A stretch of 64,000 bases of DNA, from NCBI GenBank assembly GCA_029204225.1, contig CM055095.1:71277714-71341713 (forward strand). Direction: 5' to 3'. Shown here piece by piece: positions 1 to 13,600 of this stretch. A program made the position numbers and the translations under genes. Numbering within the stretch: position 1 is the first letter of the stretch; every line of letters begins with the position of its first letter. A model generated the notes under the pieces. It had not been told where the DNA came from. It saw nothing but the letters and a program-made list of their open reading frames with translations, and ran no database searches. The DNA comes from Diphasiastrum complanatum. Taxonomy: Eukaryota > Streptophyta > Lycopodiopsida > Lycopodiales > Lycopodiaceae.

Positions 1-835
1 TGAAGATTTAAGCATTGATCTTGATATAACTCCAAGATTAGATCTATGCTTGATGAAAGCACTTTTGCTCAAAGGCTTGGTGAGTAGATCGGCAATACAA
101 GAGGACGAGTTGACATGCTCCAGATAGATTTCTCCTCCAATAAGCTTTTCTCTCACAAAATGGTGTGCCACTTCTATATGCTTGCTTCTTGCATGAAATA
201 TGAGATTATTAGCAAGAGCTTGGGCCAAGATGTTATCACACTTGATCATTGGTAGATTATCTTCCTTGATGCACTTTAGCTCCATTAATAACCTCTTGAT
301 CCAAAGCACCTCTTTGGTAGTTGTAGTAAGTGCTTTGTACTCGACCTCACATGAAGAGAGAGAGATATTATCTTGCTTTTTGGAAAGCCAAGATATTAGA
401 TTGCCTCCAAGAAAGATAGTGTATGCACTAATAGACTTTCGATCCATCTTGTCACCTGCAAAGTCCGAATCCGAGTAGCCAACAATGGATAGATCTTCAC
501 TTTTATAAAGCAGACCATAATCACAAGATGAAGATACATATCTTAGAATCCTCTTGGCCATCTTCCAATGATGGATCTTAGGATCTTACATAAATTGACT
601 CAATTTGTGCACACAGAAACTTAGATCGGGCCTACTGATGGTAAGCCAAATCAAGGAGCCTACAAGACTCCTAAAAAGTGTTCAAAGGATCTTTCATCAC
701 CTTTATTAGGATCTTTTACAATTTGCTCCATTGGAGTATCTATCCTCTTATAATTTTCCATATGGAATTTTTTCAACATAGAGTGAGCATATCTAGATTG
801 GCTTATAAAGACATGATTTTCATAAAAATCAATTT
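1..835 (-). pseudogene. Copia retrotransposon RT C-terminus and RNase H, decayed
   Basis: Read on the minus strand, this stretch encodes the end of a Ty1/copia reverse transcriptase (a segment like KKFHMENYKRIDTPME near 800-740) followed by RNase H. Recognisable parts are the WHKMAKRI-like helix, the HARSKHIEVAHHFVREK segment and the terminal ADLLTKPLSKSAF motif near position 60. Several frame changes are needed, so it is not translatable. The remnant runs off the left edge. The gag of the same element lies directly upstream on the minus strand (895-1764), so protease, integrase and most of the RT are deleted between the two. Assignment to copia is firm; the family is not identified. Confidence 0.8.
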
Positions 836-894
836 ATAGTCCTATGATGTAATGTATCTCGCTAGATCTTGCATTTTAGACTCACATCCAAGTT

Positions 895-1764
895 CTAGCT
901 CTCATTGGTAATGTTGGCTTGCTTGAGTTGATTCTTCTTCTTGAAGCAATTGGTGGCATAATGGCCTTTCTTGCCACAATAAAAGCACTTGATCTTCTTC
1001 TTCTTGAGCTTGGATGATGAAGCATTAGAGGAATCATCTTCCTCCTTGTCTTTGTCTTTGGATTTGACTTTGTCCTTGATCGAGGATTGTTGATGTTGGT
1101 TCTTGCTCCTCCCTTTGTGCTTATCCTTGGCAAAGAGAGCTTTGCCATCATTATGAGTGAGAGAAAGCTTGTCCATCCTCAAGAGCTTGTACTCTAGTCT
1201 TGATTATTCTGAAATTAGCACACTTTGGAGAGCCTCCAAACTTGGTAGCTCCTCCTTAATGGCATAGGATTGGACAAGGTTATCGAATTCACTTCTCAAG
1301 CCATTGAGAATGACTTGGACTAGCTCATTTTGATTGATGGAATCACCAATACAAGCAAGTTCTCTATGAATATCTTTTACTCTCAAAACATAACTAGATG
1401 CACTCTCATCACTCTTTTGGCTACTTTGAAAGATTTGATTCCTAAGAGTGAGAAGCCTAGAGGTATTCTTAGCCTCATAGATAGTCTTGAGACAATCCCA
1501 AGCTTCTTTGGCTATTGTACAAGTACCTATCTCCCTCAATATCCCATTAGAGACATTCATCTTAATGTAGTGGAGAGCCATCCTAGCTCTCTTTTTGTAT
1601 TTTTGAACGTCTTGAAGAACTTGTAGTTCTTCTTCAAGGCCAAGAACAATGTCCATCACATCTTGAGGGATCAAGATGGACTCCATCCTCATTTTCCAAA
1701 TTGAATAGTTTGAAGTGGACAATCTTTCACTTGGTTCCAACAAGGATGAATCCATTGAAGACAT
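895..1764 (-). pseudogene. Copia gag with zinc knuckle, one in-frame stop
   Basis: Minus-strand reading frame beginning MSSMDSSLLEPSERLSTSNYS, a typical copia gag (UBN2/DUF4219-type) N-terminus with the NYSIWKMRME motif. It continues through a helical capsid-like region to a CCHC zinc knuckle (CFYCGKKGHYATNC) near 1000-955. One TAA at 1204-1206 interrupts an otherwise continuous frame; the part after the stop carries a lysine-rich linker and the knuckle. The frame ends at 895-897. No LTR or primer-binding site was found on the upstream side (1830-2500). This is a fragment of a dead element upstream of the sulfate transporter. Confidence 0.85.
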
Positions 1765-1829
1765 TTGAAGTGAAGAAAACTCAAATGATGAACAATAAAT
1801 GTTGCTACACACTCTCAATAGGATCCAAT

Positions 1830-3345
1830 AATGGAGTACTATCTCCTCCTATGAAAGATCTTGCAACTATTCGTGAATTGATTCTCACAAGCTACACAAA
1901 TATCTCTAAAACAAGATCTATTTCACATCAAATGATGGAGTATGGGCAAGACTTGCTCGCATTTACATGAGATTAAAAAAAGATCACAGTTTTCAAGGTT
2001 CTATTCAAGGTCAAATTGTTTCTCCGGAGAGCTTATTTTCATATTTTTGCGATTTCCAAAATAACTTTCGTGTTCTTTTGAGCACTACAAGCTTTGCTCA
2101 CAGCTTCTAGTACATGTTAGCTTTCGAGATGTTGAGCTTCTTGTCTACCTGTTGCGAGCCAGATTTAAACAAATGGCCAAACCAATTTTTGGCTTCCGCA
2201 CTACATGTCCTTCCTGAAACTATGAAATTAGGCCGCAATTATCATCTATTGTATATAGTACACATAATCAGCAAAAGATGGTTAAGCTTAATTCCAATCT
2301 TCTTTTTCGTAGTTTAGTTCATTGAGCTTATTGCAGCTAACGAAACTCTTCCTGCCTAATTGGAGCCAACACAAATCTTATCTCAGAAAACAAAATATCA
2401 TAGAAATATTGAGAAATTCGTAACTAAGAGGATTAAGCCCGGTAGTAGTATCATGGAATTGCTCTTTGGAAAACGTCAACTTCTCTTGCAAAGCTTGTTT
2501 CTGTGCTAAGAAACATTTCTTGATTATGACGGTATAAAACTCCATTGATCGACCTCAACACATATTTCAACAAGCATCAATCATCACATGGTTGCATGTC
2601 TTCTTAAAAATGTTTAAAGGCATCAAATGCTTTGTTTCCAACTAGTGAAGATCTATCGACATGCGTCAATGTTAAGTCCTCTCAAAAAGGTTTAAACCTT
2701 AAATGTTAGGACCACCACCTCCATTAGGCTATGTAACGTTGACTTTATTTTGAAATCCATCTACCCATCTCCACACATAGCATTGCCTTCTTTTCAATGC
2801 AAGGCCAAAAGCCTAAAAGGAGCTCAAAAACCAAGTCAAAACTTGCATTCAATGCACCTGGTCATAAAAATATGCAAGTTATTCCAAGTAAATTTGGCTC
2901 AGGACCAAAAAGTTCTGGACCAACGAAATTTGATTTTACCGGCGCCGCCGGTATAGCTAGTTATTACAAGAGAGACGGGGGCGATCTACAAGAGCTCCAA
3001 GGGCACGTGGCCTTCCACCATCCCGGTTCCCAGTAGGAACATCCTACTTTTCGGTCAGGCTTCCTTTTGTGAGTCCATGGGCTTAATAGCAAGTCAGGCT
3101 AGATTTACGCCGCGTGGCATAGTTTCCACTTGGAGTCATTTTAACGGTTGATCTTGGAAACGTGGCAAGATGTGAGCATCTAGATAAGATCTAACGGCTG
3201 CCGGTCCATTAGATCAACCATTGAGGTAAGTCCAGGTGGACCATGCCACGTGGTAGAATTTAAGTGGTCGAGTGAGAAATATTAGGGCCCTGGCAATCGA
3301 GAAGAAGAGAGAGAGAGAGAGAGAGAATTCCCTGCAGGGAAAAGA
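1830..3345 (+). promoter_or_regulatory. 5' flank and 5' UTR of the sulfate transporter gene
   Basis: No coding sequence is recognisable here. Possible cis elements are two perfect G-box cores (cacgtg) at 3004-3009 and 3247-3252 and further acgtgg cores between them. A 17-nt GC-rich palindrome (taccggcg-c-cgccggta) sits at 2937-2953. A GAGAC core, the core of the plant sulfur-responsive SURE element, is at 2972-2976. A GA microsatellite (3305-3326) ends about 20 bases before the ATG and is probably 5' UTR. The transcription start is not visible. Functional roles are inference; five- and six-base motifs occur often by chance. Confidence 0.35.
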
Positions 3346-3651
3346 ATGGCGGGGGATGAGCGTTCTCTGCTGCGGCCTCGCGATCCAGCGTCGGGAGCTG
3401 CTGCGCTGAAGCAGCAGCAGCAGCAGCAGGTAAAGGTGAAGGTGCTGCCGCTACATCATCCCAGTATAAACGATCCCAATTCACACCGTTCTGTGAATAG
3501 ATTCCTCTCTTTCATATGGCGTGCCTGTAGTTGGTGGCAGCTGGAATGCATATTTCCTTGCATTCGCTGGATGAAGTCTTACAGTTTCAAAGAAAACTTC
3601 AAGGCAGATGTTGTTGCGGGTATTACTGTTGGGACGATGCTTGTACCTCAG
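3346..3651 (+). CDS. SULTR4: SULTR4 exon 1
   Basis: Starts at the ATG in aagaATGGCG. It encodes 102 residues: a polar cytosolic N-tail with an arginine-rich start (ERSLLRPRD), a CAG-encoded run of six glutamines, the group 4 signature VKVLPLHHP and the first membrane segment ending GTMLVPQ. The donor is CAG|gtcccc at 3652, phase 0. The donor matches consensus only at GT, followed by a C run, so it looks weak. The tract of glutamine codons is a local repeat that may vary in length between alleles. Confidence 0.92.
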
Positions 3652-6600
3652 GTCCCCCCCCTCTCTCTCTCATTTACACAACTTAGGAAAATCTTCGAAT
3701 TCTCATGACAACTTCTGATGCCAATTTATTTCAACCAAACTTCGTCTTCTCTTGAGTGCTTCAAAATCGTCCTAATTGATAATTTTTCACGATGTTGTAA
3801 TGGATGCTGAAGTACTACTTTTCCAGCTTTAAGAGTTGATAAGAGAAGGTAGTTTTGAAGGACACTTTCTTTGTGTTTTTGGGTTTAGGGAACATTTTTT
3901 TGGTTGTCCACGGGTTCTCATCATGGGAAACATAGGGGGAACGCTTTGGAACACAATTGGCAAACATATTTGCATGATTTGGCTCCTAAACATGAGTTGC
4001 TAAAAGCAACCTTGGTGGTTGGGTAGCCGCATATTTTTGAAAGCGAGTTTACCCTCTTGAGGACATCTTTCTACAAGCCATAAGTCGCTCTAGAAAGCCT
4101 AATGCATTGACTTGAACTGGTTTTCACATTTTTCTTCGCTGCAGGTTCTGTTGGCGATTCCCTTCCTTGCACTTTTAAATTTTTTTTCTCTTCATTCCAT
4201 ATCTCCAATGATTTTGAAAAGAAAAGAACGACGAGATAGAAGTGGATTGCAGGATCTAAACTGATTTCACCAATACTATCTCCACACAGACTTGATTTCA
4301 GATCGAAACAAAATGAATGCAAAACATAGACAATAGCAGAATCAAAAGAACTTGCATAACACAGACAGCTCTAAACGAAAAACAGTGTGCTTTTCTTTTC
4401 TTTTTCTTTTTGTGGACTAGACTCAATCGTTGATCTACACACACCATGCTGTATCTGCACTATTCTATCTTATATCTCTCTTTTTTTTTTTTCGATCCGA
4501 CTGCTGTCAGTTATATATAACTCAGTAAGGGCATTACAAGAAAGTTTACGCTAATCTCAAAGTAAACTACGTGTTTAACTTTTCTAACTACGGTTTAGCT
4601 AGGTGTCAGTTTTCTCTTTTCATGATTGGTGGATAATAAACGATGCAGGGTAATCCACACAAGGTCGGGTCGGGACGAATCGTTATCGTTATCAAATAGA
4701 GTCGAGTAGAGTGTCATTGTCGAGGAGTGCCATTGTCGAGTGTCGTTGTCGAGTTTGGCTCTAAAAGTCTCAAACTTCTCTTTACTTAAAGCTTTTGTAA
4801 ATATATCAGCAACTTGTAATAACGTAGAACAATGTACAATACTTATATCTTCAGATTGTAACTTCTCACGCACAAAGTGATATTTCACCTCAATATGTTT
4901 TGTCCTTGCGTGGTCAAGTGTCGAGTTGAACATCGAGTGTCGAGTCGAATGTCGAGTTTGTTAGAAAGGGTGGCTGAGTTCACCACTTCCAACATCTCCC
5001 ACTTGAACTTGATACCCTTTCTCATCCAACTCCCATTGTCCTTCTATGATTTTCAAATACTTTTTCCAGAGGCTTGGTCAGATTATCTACTATCATATCA
5101 TCGGACTTAACATACTCAACCCGCATTTCAGATTTGGCTATCAAATCTCTAATGTGGTGATATTCCAAGGGAATGTGTTTTGTCCTTGAATGAAATACAT
5201 GATCTTGTGTAAGGCAGATCGCGCTTTGACAGTCCGTCTTGATTGTTGAGGGCCCATGTTGTTGCACTCCTATGGCTTCCAACATCATTTTTAGCCTTAT
5301 GACTTCATTAGCAAATTTCGATACTACAACATATTTTGCCTCACATGAAGATTGTGCAACTAATGACTATTTTTTGCTTATCCAGCTTATTGCTGCTCCG
5401 CATAGAATCGAACAACCACCTGTTATCGATTTCTTGTCATCTTTGCACCCTGCCCAACTCACATCACTGTAATTCTACAAAACAAGATCCTCTTTACTTG
5501 TGTATGTCAAGCCCAATTCAAATGTAGCCTTCAAACATTGCAGTATTCTTTTTGCCATCTTCCAGTGCTTAATGCTAGGATTTGAAGAAAACTGAATCAA
5601 TGAATATACAAAGAAGGCTAGGTTAGGTCTGGTGCAAATTGTAAGATACATGAGGCTGCCTATTAGGCTTCGGAATGCCATTCCGAACCCCCACGTTCCG
5701 GAATACAACAACGTTCTGGAACTTTGAAACGTTGTGTTGAAAAAACCTATAATTTTATTTAACAAGATTCACATGTTAGAATTTCTTCCAATACAAACTT
5801 GCACATGTTTTTCATAGTTTGGAAGATTTTACAGACAATGCGAAGTTTAGTTATGTTGAAAATCACATATAAACAATATTTTGATAAAAAAAACCATGCA
5901 AGCGAGCTTATTGAAGCACAAAGTTCTACAGTCTAGTAAGGTGTCTAGGTGCATGACCTGACTTGAGCTCATGTGAGAAATTAGAATGTATATTTAGACC
6001 TAATAAAAGACAGATTTACACGGTGTTGCAATGTTTGAGTACCGACATCCATGCCCTGTCAAGCCTTCGGCGATAACTAGCGTCCGATACCACTAGCCAT
6101 CGCCCTCGGCTCTCTCTAGCATACATCTCTTGCTTGACACGTTCAGTCTGCCCATCAGACTCTGGGTGATCTATAGACGAAAGACTTAAGGTAGTTTCTA
6201 GTCTTTCAAAGATTGCCTGCCAGAACTTGCCAGTGAACATAGAATCACGATCACTAACAATATTGTTCGGCAAACCATACAACCTAAACAACTTTTCACG
6301 AAGAGTTGTGCAAGTTCTGAAGCTTTGACAATAGTTTTTTTTGGAATAAATTGCACCATTTTGGTTAGCTTGTCAACTATTACCCAAATGGTATCACGAC
6401 CCTTCCCTGACTTGGGAAATTCCGATCATAAAATCCATGGAAATACTTTCCCACTTCTTGCTTGGATTTTCCAATGGATGTAACAGACTAGCCGCTTTGA
6501 GTCTTTTCGCTTTATTAACTTGGCATTGTTCACACTTTTGAACATATGCCTCCACATGACCTTTCATTTTTGGCCAATAAATTTCTCTTTTAACAAGGTC

Positions 6601-9600
6601 AAGTGCTCTCTGTATATCAGGATGTCCTGCACTGGGACTATCGTGACACTCGTGCAAGATTTGGGCCCTAATGTCCACGATGTCTAGCACACACATCTTT
6701 CCTCTACGGAAAAGTAAACCATGCCTAATGGAATAGTCATCAAGTATCTTCTCTTCGTGAGACTTCTTGGAATCCTGCTTTCCAAGATTATCTCTCGAAG
6801 TAGAGCTTCTTGCTAGGACTTCTTGCCAAATAAACCCGAAAAACTCATCCGTTTGACAAAGGTCTTGCGGAAAAAGCTACAACTCGGATTGGAACTCAGC
6901 AAAGCATAACTGATTAACCTCTCCAATCCGGCTCAAAGCATTAGCGACGCACCTTGACGGTACTTATGTCGAATTTGAACTCTTGAATGAGTTCCGACCA
7001 ATGGGCCTTACGACCCCTGAGGTCCGAGGCATCACAGATAAACTTAAGAGATTCGTGATCCATCATAACCGCGAATTTAGATTCGTACAAATAATGTCTC
7101 TAGGGCCTTTCTTCTTATTACCTTTTTTAGTTTTACTTTTGGCTTTCTTCACTTCCTTGAGAAGATTCGTTAAAGGTAAAGCAATTAAGGCATAGTCTTT
7201 AATAAACTTATGGAAAAAACCTGTGAAGCCTAACAAAGATTTAACTTCCCTTATGGTTTTCAAGATAGGCCAATCATGGCACAAGGATTCCAAATCAAAT
7301 TAAATTTGACTTAAGCTCGAATCTCCTCCACTCCCTTGTACGTACCTCAATCTCCACTCCTACACTTGGAGTTGTGCAGATACAGAGGGAGGAGGAGACG
7401 GTATGAGCTCATATCAAGGACAAAAACCAAAACTGTCATAGTTTTCAACTCTAACTTAGAGTTTTCTTGATTTGCAACTAAGAGTTTAACTTCAAAGCTT
7501 ATAAAACTTGGCTTTACTCAAGTTTCAACAAAAAAGGTTGTTGATGGGAGGGGGGAGGAGGTACAGGGAGCCGCGCTCCTCCCCCCTCCCATCAACAACA
7601 AAGAGCCTTGAAGCAGGTAAAGGCAAAGGGGAGGTATTATTAACACCCCCCCCCAATTATCTATTCATTAGTTAAAAGGACACCAACTTGCAACCGACGG
7701 CCTCAGCTGCCGCTACAGGAGAGAGATGGGTATAGGGAGGGTTAGATACCCCCACTCCGATACCAGCGTGTAGAATCGTGCTGGGCCGTGCGACAACGGT
7801 AGGCCTAGAGTTTTTATTTTTTTGAAAAGTACAACGATTAGATAGTATGGAGGCTGTAAAAAAAGTGAAACTCAGATAAAGGAATTGGTTATTCCTTAAG
7901 CAAAGTTCACAAAACCATATCCTTAAAGAAACTTAAGTAAGACTCAGGTTAAAAAAATAGTTAACAAGAGTCTTTTCTATCTCCCAAACAATCCTATAAG
8001 CTTTAAACTTTACAGGTTTAAAAGAGGAAGATCATTGTTGAAAAGCCAAATAAGCTTTAACTAGCTAAGCAATCTACCTTACAACCAAAACACACAATTC
8101 ATTCAAGAAACATCTTGATACAAAGGTTATGGTAACAGATCAACCACATTCCCAAGAAGAGAATTAACAAACTGCAAAAGCTTGCACCTAAAAGGAAATT
8201 GCCGGCTCTGATACCAAATGTTACAACTCCCTTAGATCTCCGAATGCTTTGAAGGTTGACGCACACCCCATACCAGTGACGACTCATCGTATCCGCCCAT
8301 CCATAGGGTCACTGCCTACCCACCCCCATGCAATGGAGTTACCGACATCCACATGCCCAGTCAAGCCTCCGGCGATAACTAGCGTCCCATACCACCAACT
8401 ATCACCCTCGGCTCTCCCTAGCATACATCTCCTGGCCTGGAGGTACATCCTAGCTACTGCACGTGCTCTCCATCCACCAACTCCCGGGTAGACCGAGTGA
8501 ATGGCAAAAGGGAAGCCCCACCACTATATGGGCATAGCATAGTGGGTCCCATCAGCACGGTACCGCCGGTGACACGTGACAACCTAGGATGGTGACGCGT
8601 GACACTAAAACATGTCGATAATGCCAGACCTGTGTCCTACCCCTTGGGAGGCCGTGACTGAAGGGCGTACCGTTATGGTACATAACAATGATACACTATT
8701 GTGTAGGCTTGCTTATGAAGGAGCTTTGCTAGAGCAACTGCCACAAGGGCACTCAAAAAGGTTTCTGGCAAAGAACTTTCAAAAAACCAAAATCATCAAT
8801 TTTGAAATGAGTGCAGAATATTCCATTTCTAGTGCTTGTCAAATTAGGAATGTTGGGTCCCAAGAGGGTCTTGAACGAGTTAGTAAGCTTATCCACTAAC
8901 AAATGCAAATGGGAACCAATGAGTTTGGCCCCCGTGAATAGTGATGATTGATGCTCTTGATATTATTTGCACTAAGCTTTCTCATATGAGGGAGGTGACT
9001 AATGGATTGAACTAGCTCCTTGTAGTTGTTTGTGTGGCAAGAAAGGTTAGCTTGCAAATGATGGATTTATAGTGCTATTTTAAGTCTTTCGATATGCTTT
9101 TATTGGAGAGTGAACGTTTCTAATTTGGCATTTTGTAAAAGAGCTTCAATTTTTCTCTTATGAAGATGAAAACAATCATGGCTTTGACTCTTGTGATGTC
9201 GCTTATGTACAGGGCATGTCTTATGCAAAGCTTGCTGGCCTTCATCCGATTTTTGGACTTTGTGAGTCTCTTTATTGGGTCTAGTTGTTTCATACACAAC
9301 ATAATCTTTTTTATCTTTATGGATTGTCAAGTTTCAACATAATAAATGTTTCATTTTGCTATAAGACGGACTTATTTTTGAAATTTTGTTAAAAAGGGGT
9401 TAAATTTTTGCTGTACAACAACAATAATATTGTGTCACAGTTGTATGCTTTTGAGTAATGTAATTGCAAATATGGGAGCTAAGTTCTGGCATTTTTGAAA
9501 GTTTGAATTTCACATTGCATATTTTATTTGAAAAATCCTAGAGTGTTTTGCCCATTCTTGGAAGTTTTAAGTGAGTAAGCTACTTCTCTTGTTTAGAAAA

Positions 9601-10614
9601 ATCAAGGAAGAAGCTTTTGTTAGTCATAATCTTCAATCTTTTAGTAAATGGTGACCAAGCTATAGTGTCTTCAATAAGATTACGTGACTCACAAAGCAAT
9701 TGAACAAGCACTATTTTCTAAATGTCCTGCTAGTTATTGATGATTTTCCTTTTTCCATATATTTGATTGCTTATAGCTATGAGGCAAAGTAATTTGTACC
9801 AATTCGCTTTTGGAACTAGTAATTGATTGACTGACTCTATTATTTATGGCATAGTTACTAATTGCAAGCTTTCATTGTGTCAATGTCTATTCTTGCCTAA
9901 AAAGAAAGAGAGGAATGAGTTCTAGAAGCCTCTCCCCAAAATCATGTACAAAAAATAGTATTTATAGGAGATCTTACTTTGCACAATTGAACTAGACTTT
10001 GAATTTCACTCTAGACAATAATCTATAGGTGGGTTGCCAATAGGCCCCTTATTGTGGGCCTCTAGCAACCCGATTCTTGTCAAAATACAAAATCTCTTTA
10101 CTTTACTCACACTCACAATGATTGATATTGATAAGCAAGAAGTGTAACTATGAGAGTGCTAGCAGCATAACAAGAGCATCTAATGCAAAATTTGACTTCC
10201 AATCTCTTTCGGATCTCTCTCTTTTGCCTCCTATTTCTATGTCTAGGTGTAACTACCAAACCATTTCATGTTCCCATTTCTCTTGCTGTTGAGCACCTAG
10301 GGCCTTGGCTATTGGAGGCATTCGACTTCTAAAGTGTCTCGGATATAGGAAGCCTACTCTCGAGAAGCTATTTATTGAAGCCCTAGAACTCAATAGTCCT
10401 CTTTAGAGACTGACAACATCGATCTATCTATCTATCTATATGTGTGTGTGTGTATGTATTAATATCATAGATGCAATGGATCTCGATACGCCATATTTGC
10501 ATTGTTTGGGTCACTTTTTTCTCTGTAAAAGCATCGAAAAACAATTGTTTTTATAGAACTCTTCCAAAAAAACCCCAATAAAAAGTGTTTTAAGAAACCT
10601 TTATGCGGATTTCC

Positions 10615-10662
<48 letters not shown>

Positions 10663-13600
10663 CCTTGCATTGGAACGTGTAACTTTTTTTTTTCAGTTGG
10701 CTGCGATCTCTTGGAGGAGAAAAACTGTTCCAAATTTTTTTTATGCATAGGCATATGAGCACTCTACAAGCATCTGTTTGATGATGGAGACATGGTTGGC
10801 ATAGTGTTAGGCACGGGAAAAAAGCATGGAGCTCGAAATCATCAGATCTAGGTTTTTGGTAGGCCCACATATGATTTTTGAAAAATGTATAGAAATAGTT
10901 GTCGGTGTTGGATTGGGGTGATGTAGAGTGCTAGACCGTGTTTGCTCATGCCTCTAGGAATGCCTAGAATGTCTGTTCTAGCCATTACGACACATGAAGT
11001 TATGAATGCATTGCTCTCTTTTGGTATTTTTTTAGCACTCTTTGTGAACTAAGTTGTAGGGTTTAGATTGACGGCCTGAAAGATGCTAGATTTTATTTCC
11101 TAATGCTTACAAGAATAGGAGTGTCGATTTTCATGCTTATGGGCCCATACATCGAGTTATGAATGTGGTGCTTGTTTATTGTCATTTTTAACCTTGATTT
11201 ATGAAGTGAGCTGTAAGGTCCCGATTTACGTGCTGTAAGATGTTAGGCTTAGAAGATTGCTAGTAGTATCGGTTTTTGGCCCGTACGACACATATTTGAA
11301 GTTTTGACCGTTATGCTCGTTTTTTTTGTGTCGTTTTTTACCATAATTTGTGAAATGGCCTGTATTTATTTGATGGACGTGCTGTAAGATGCTATACTGT
11401 GTTTCTTAATGCCTCCAAGAATGATAGGAATGTCTCTTCTGACATTTGTGGCACGTAGGTCATGTTTGCTCACTTTTTTCGTGTCGTTTTTGGCGGTAAT
11501 TTGTGAAATGAGCTCTATTTATTGCTGCAATGTACTGAACATTTGCATGTTTTGTGTGTGTTTTGTAGGGCTTTGAGCAGTTGCAGTGCCTGTAGCTTAT
11601 AGGTCACATTGACACGATGCCAGTTGTTGGTAGGGGCATGTGGGCAGAGGTTGACCTTGTACAGGGGGATGTGGCTACGTCCCATGGTTCAGGTGCTCGT
11701 AGATGGAGATACTACCATTGCGGTTTGGAGTTCACAGCGTCACTTCCTAGGGTCAGTGTTACGAGCACGTGACCAGTGCCGAACCCTAGAGAACACAGGA
11801 GGTCAGATACCACAGTCAGGGTCGTGTCCAGCGTACACGACCAACAGGGCAAGACAGTGTGAGTAGTGTGCCCCAGCACAGTCCATAGCCATGGCGGGCC
11901 TAACACAGTCTAGGGACCCTGTCAGCAGGATAGGGCCCCCAGTTGGGTCCCGACGTGCAGTCGGCCACGTCAGTGCCACGTGGCCGACACTTGGCTGTAT
12001 GCATGCTACCAGTCCTCACACTGGGCTAGGAGGGGCTTACTCTATATTAGGGAGTAGGCAAGGTTGGGTGGATCAGTTAGTGTCTGCCCTACTGTGGTGT
12101 TAGGATCTATTACACTGGTATTCAGAGCGATCTCCATCCTAGGGAATTCAGTTTTCAGCAGTGGAGAAAGTAGCTAGATTGCTCAGAACTTCTTCAAGTT
12201 TTCAGAAATCTACAAGGTAGGGCCAGCGCTGGAAAAAGGCAAAATAGAGGAGCAGGTCCAGCGCTGCCAGATTAGGCTTTAATTCTGATTTTTGAGTGGA
12301 GATTTAGTAAATTCTCAACGGTTCCAGAGCAGAAAGATTGGTATAGGTCCAGCGCTCCTAGAGCTATAGAAAAATCAGAAATTGAAACACCTTTTGGGCC
12401 CCAAATCAGAAGAAATCGAGCCAAGCAGATTGCTTCCCAGTCAGCGAGGGTAGGAACTGGATCTTTCCAGAGTTAACTTGCATCCTTTTCAGATTTTACT
12501 CGATTTTTGGGAAGTTTCAGGGCTGCCACAGATCAGCGAGCAGGGTGCCATCGAAAATCTAGAATTTGGAAGTGATTTTTGGCCTCAAATTTGGTTTTTG
12601 TGGACCAACTTAGGTGCTGTCAGATCAGCGAGGGTAGGCAGCTACCAATCTCAGAAAGTTTTCTACTCTTTGGAGTCCTTTGCCTCGTTTTTTGGAGCCC
12701 CACATTTGCAATCAGATCAGCGAGCTACTCTACTCAAGGAACCGGAAATTTTGACGCCGTTTGGAGCTTCAAACTGGGATTTTCCGGGACAGCAGGTCTG
12801 AAAATTTGGGTAAAAGAGCTGAGAGGGTTCCTCTTTGTAATTTCTTTGGAAGCACAGTCCTCAGAAACAGCTAAGTCTTCTTTCCTTCTTTGTACAATTG
12901 TAAATTAGTCTTTCTGACTTTTTTTCAGAAGTTAAGGTACCTCTCTTTTAGTTTTGAAAATGACCACTCTTCAGGGACCTGATCAACCCTCGGAGAGAGG
13001 CATCGATGAACTTGAAACATAAGCCTTGGCTTTCAGTAAGGAGAAAGAACCGATGGAAATGGAAGAACAGGAATAGTTTGCCAAAGAACTCGACGAATTG
13101 GTGACCAAGGAGCAGTTTCTCCACTTGGTAACAGAAGTGGATGAACCGAAATTGGCATTAGCCAATTTCAAGTCCAGTGTGGACGACTCGTTCGCTGAAC
13201 TCAAAGGCTTGATTTTGAGTTCCGCGAAAGGAAGCTTTCCCTCCACTTCTTAGTTGTCCCCTTCTCCACTTCCATCAGTTTCGGGTGAGACTCTGCGGTC
13301 TCACCCCAGTGTCTTTAAAGACTTAAAGCCTCCTACTTTTATTGGGGAAGAGAAGGATAGAAATGCAGACATTCTACAAACCTTCCTCAGCAAAGGGAAG
13401 AACATTCATGCTCTTAAACAGACCCCTGACCATTTGCAAGCAATTGAGGCCAGTCTTTCCCTAGGGCCCATGGCCTATAAGTGGTGGTTAAATCTCCAGG
13501 AGACTGGGCAGACTCCCTGGCCATGGAAGGCCTTTGAAGAAGCCTTCCTAAGAGAATTCCTACCGGAAAATGAACTTGATAGAGCCTGGAAAGCCTAGGA

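Larger units (their letters stand above)
6036..8612 (-). mobile_element. Gypsy-D, decayed chromovirus-like LTR element
   Basis: Minus-strand Ty3/gypsy remnant. Order on the minus strand: LTR (8219-8612); primer-binding-site complement ggctctgatacca (8204-8216); a non-coding leader (about 7300-8203) with a perfect hairpin; a piece of RT (7293-7063, [24 protein letters not shown]); RNase H traces (7060-6900); an integrase zinc-binding region (6696-6480, [12 protein letters not shown] and [11 protein letters not shown]); and integrase core (6291-6128, [20 protein letters not shown] and [11 protein letters not shown]). The integrase then breaks off into a 92-bp LTR-like piece (6036-6127) matching 8338-8430. 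Gag and most of RT are missing. Confidence 0.8.

Noticed and set aside
3346-3708. Single-exon 120-residue protein
   Set aside because: The frame beyond 3651 is intron read-through; the conserved next residues are found in exon 2 at 9213.
4962-4997. A 36-bp complete solo LTR (tgttgg...ctaaca, minus)
   Set aside because: TG...CA ends are present but the length is far too short; it is better explained as the start of a truncated 3' LTR of copia remnant beta.
10465-10870. Open frames of alternating Ile-Tyr
   Set aside because: They are read-through of the (TA)n microsatellite.
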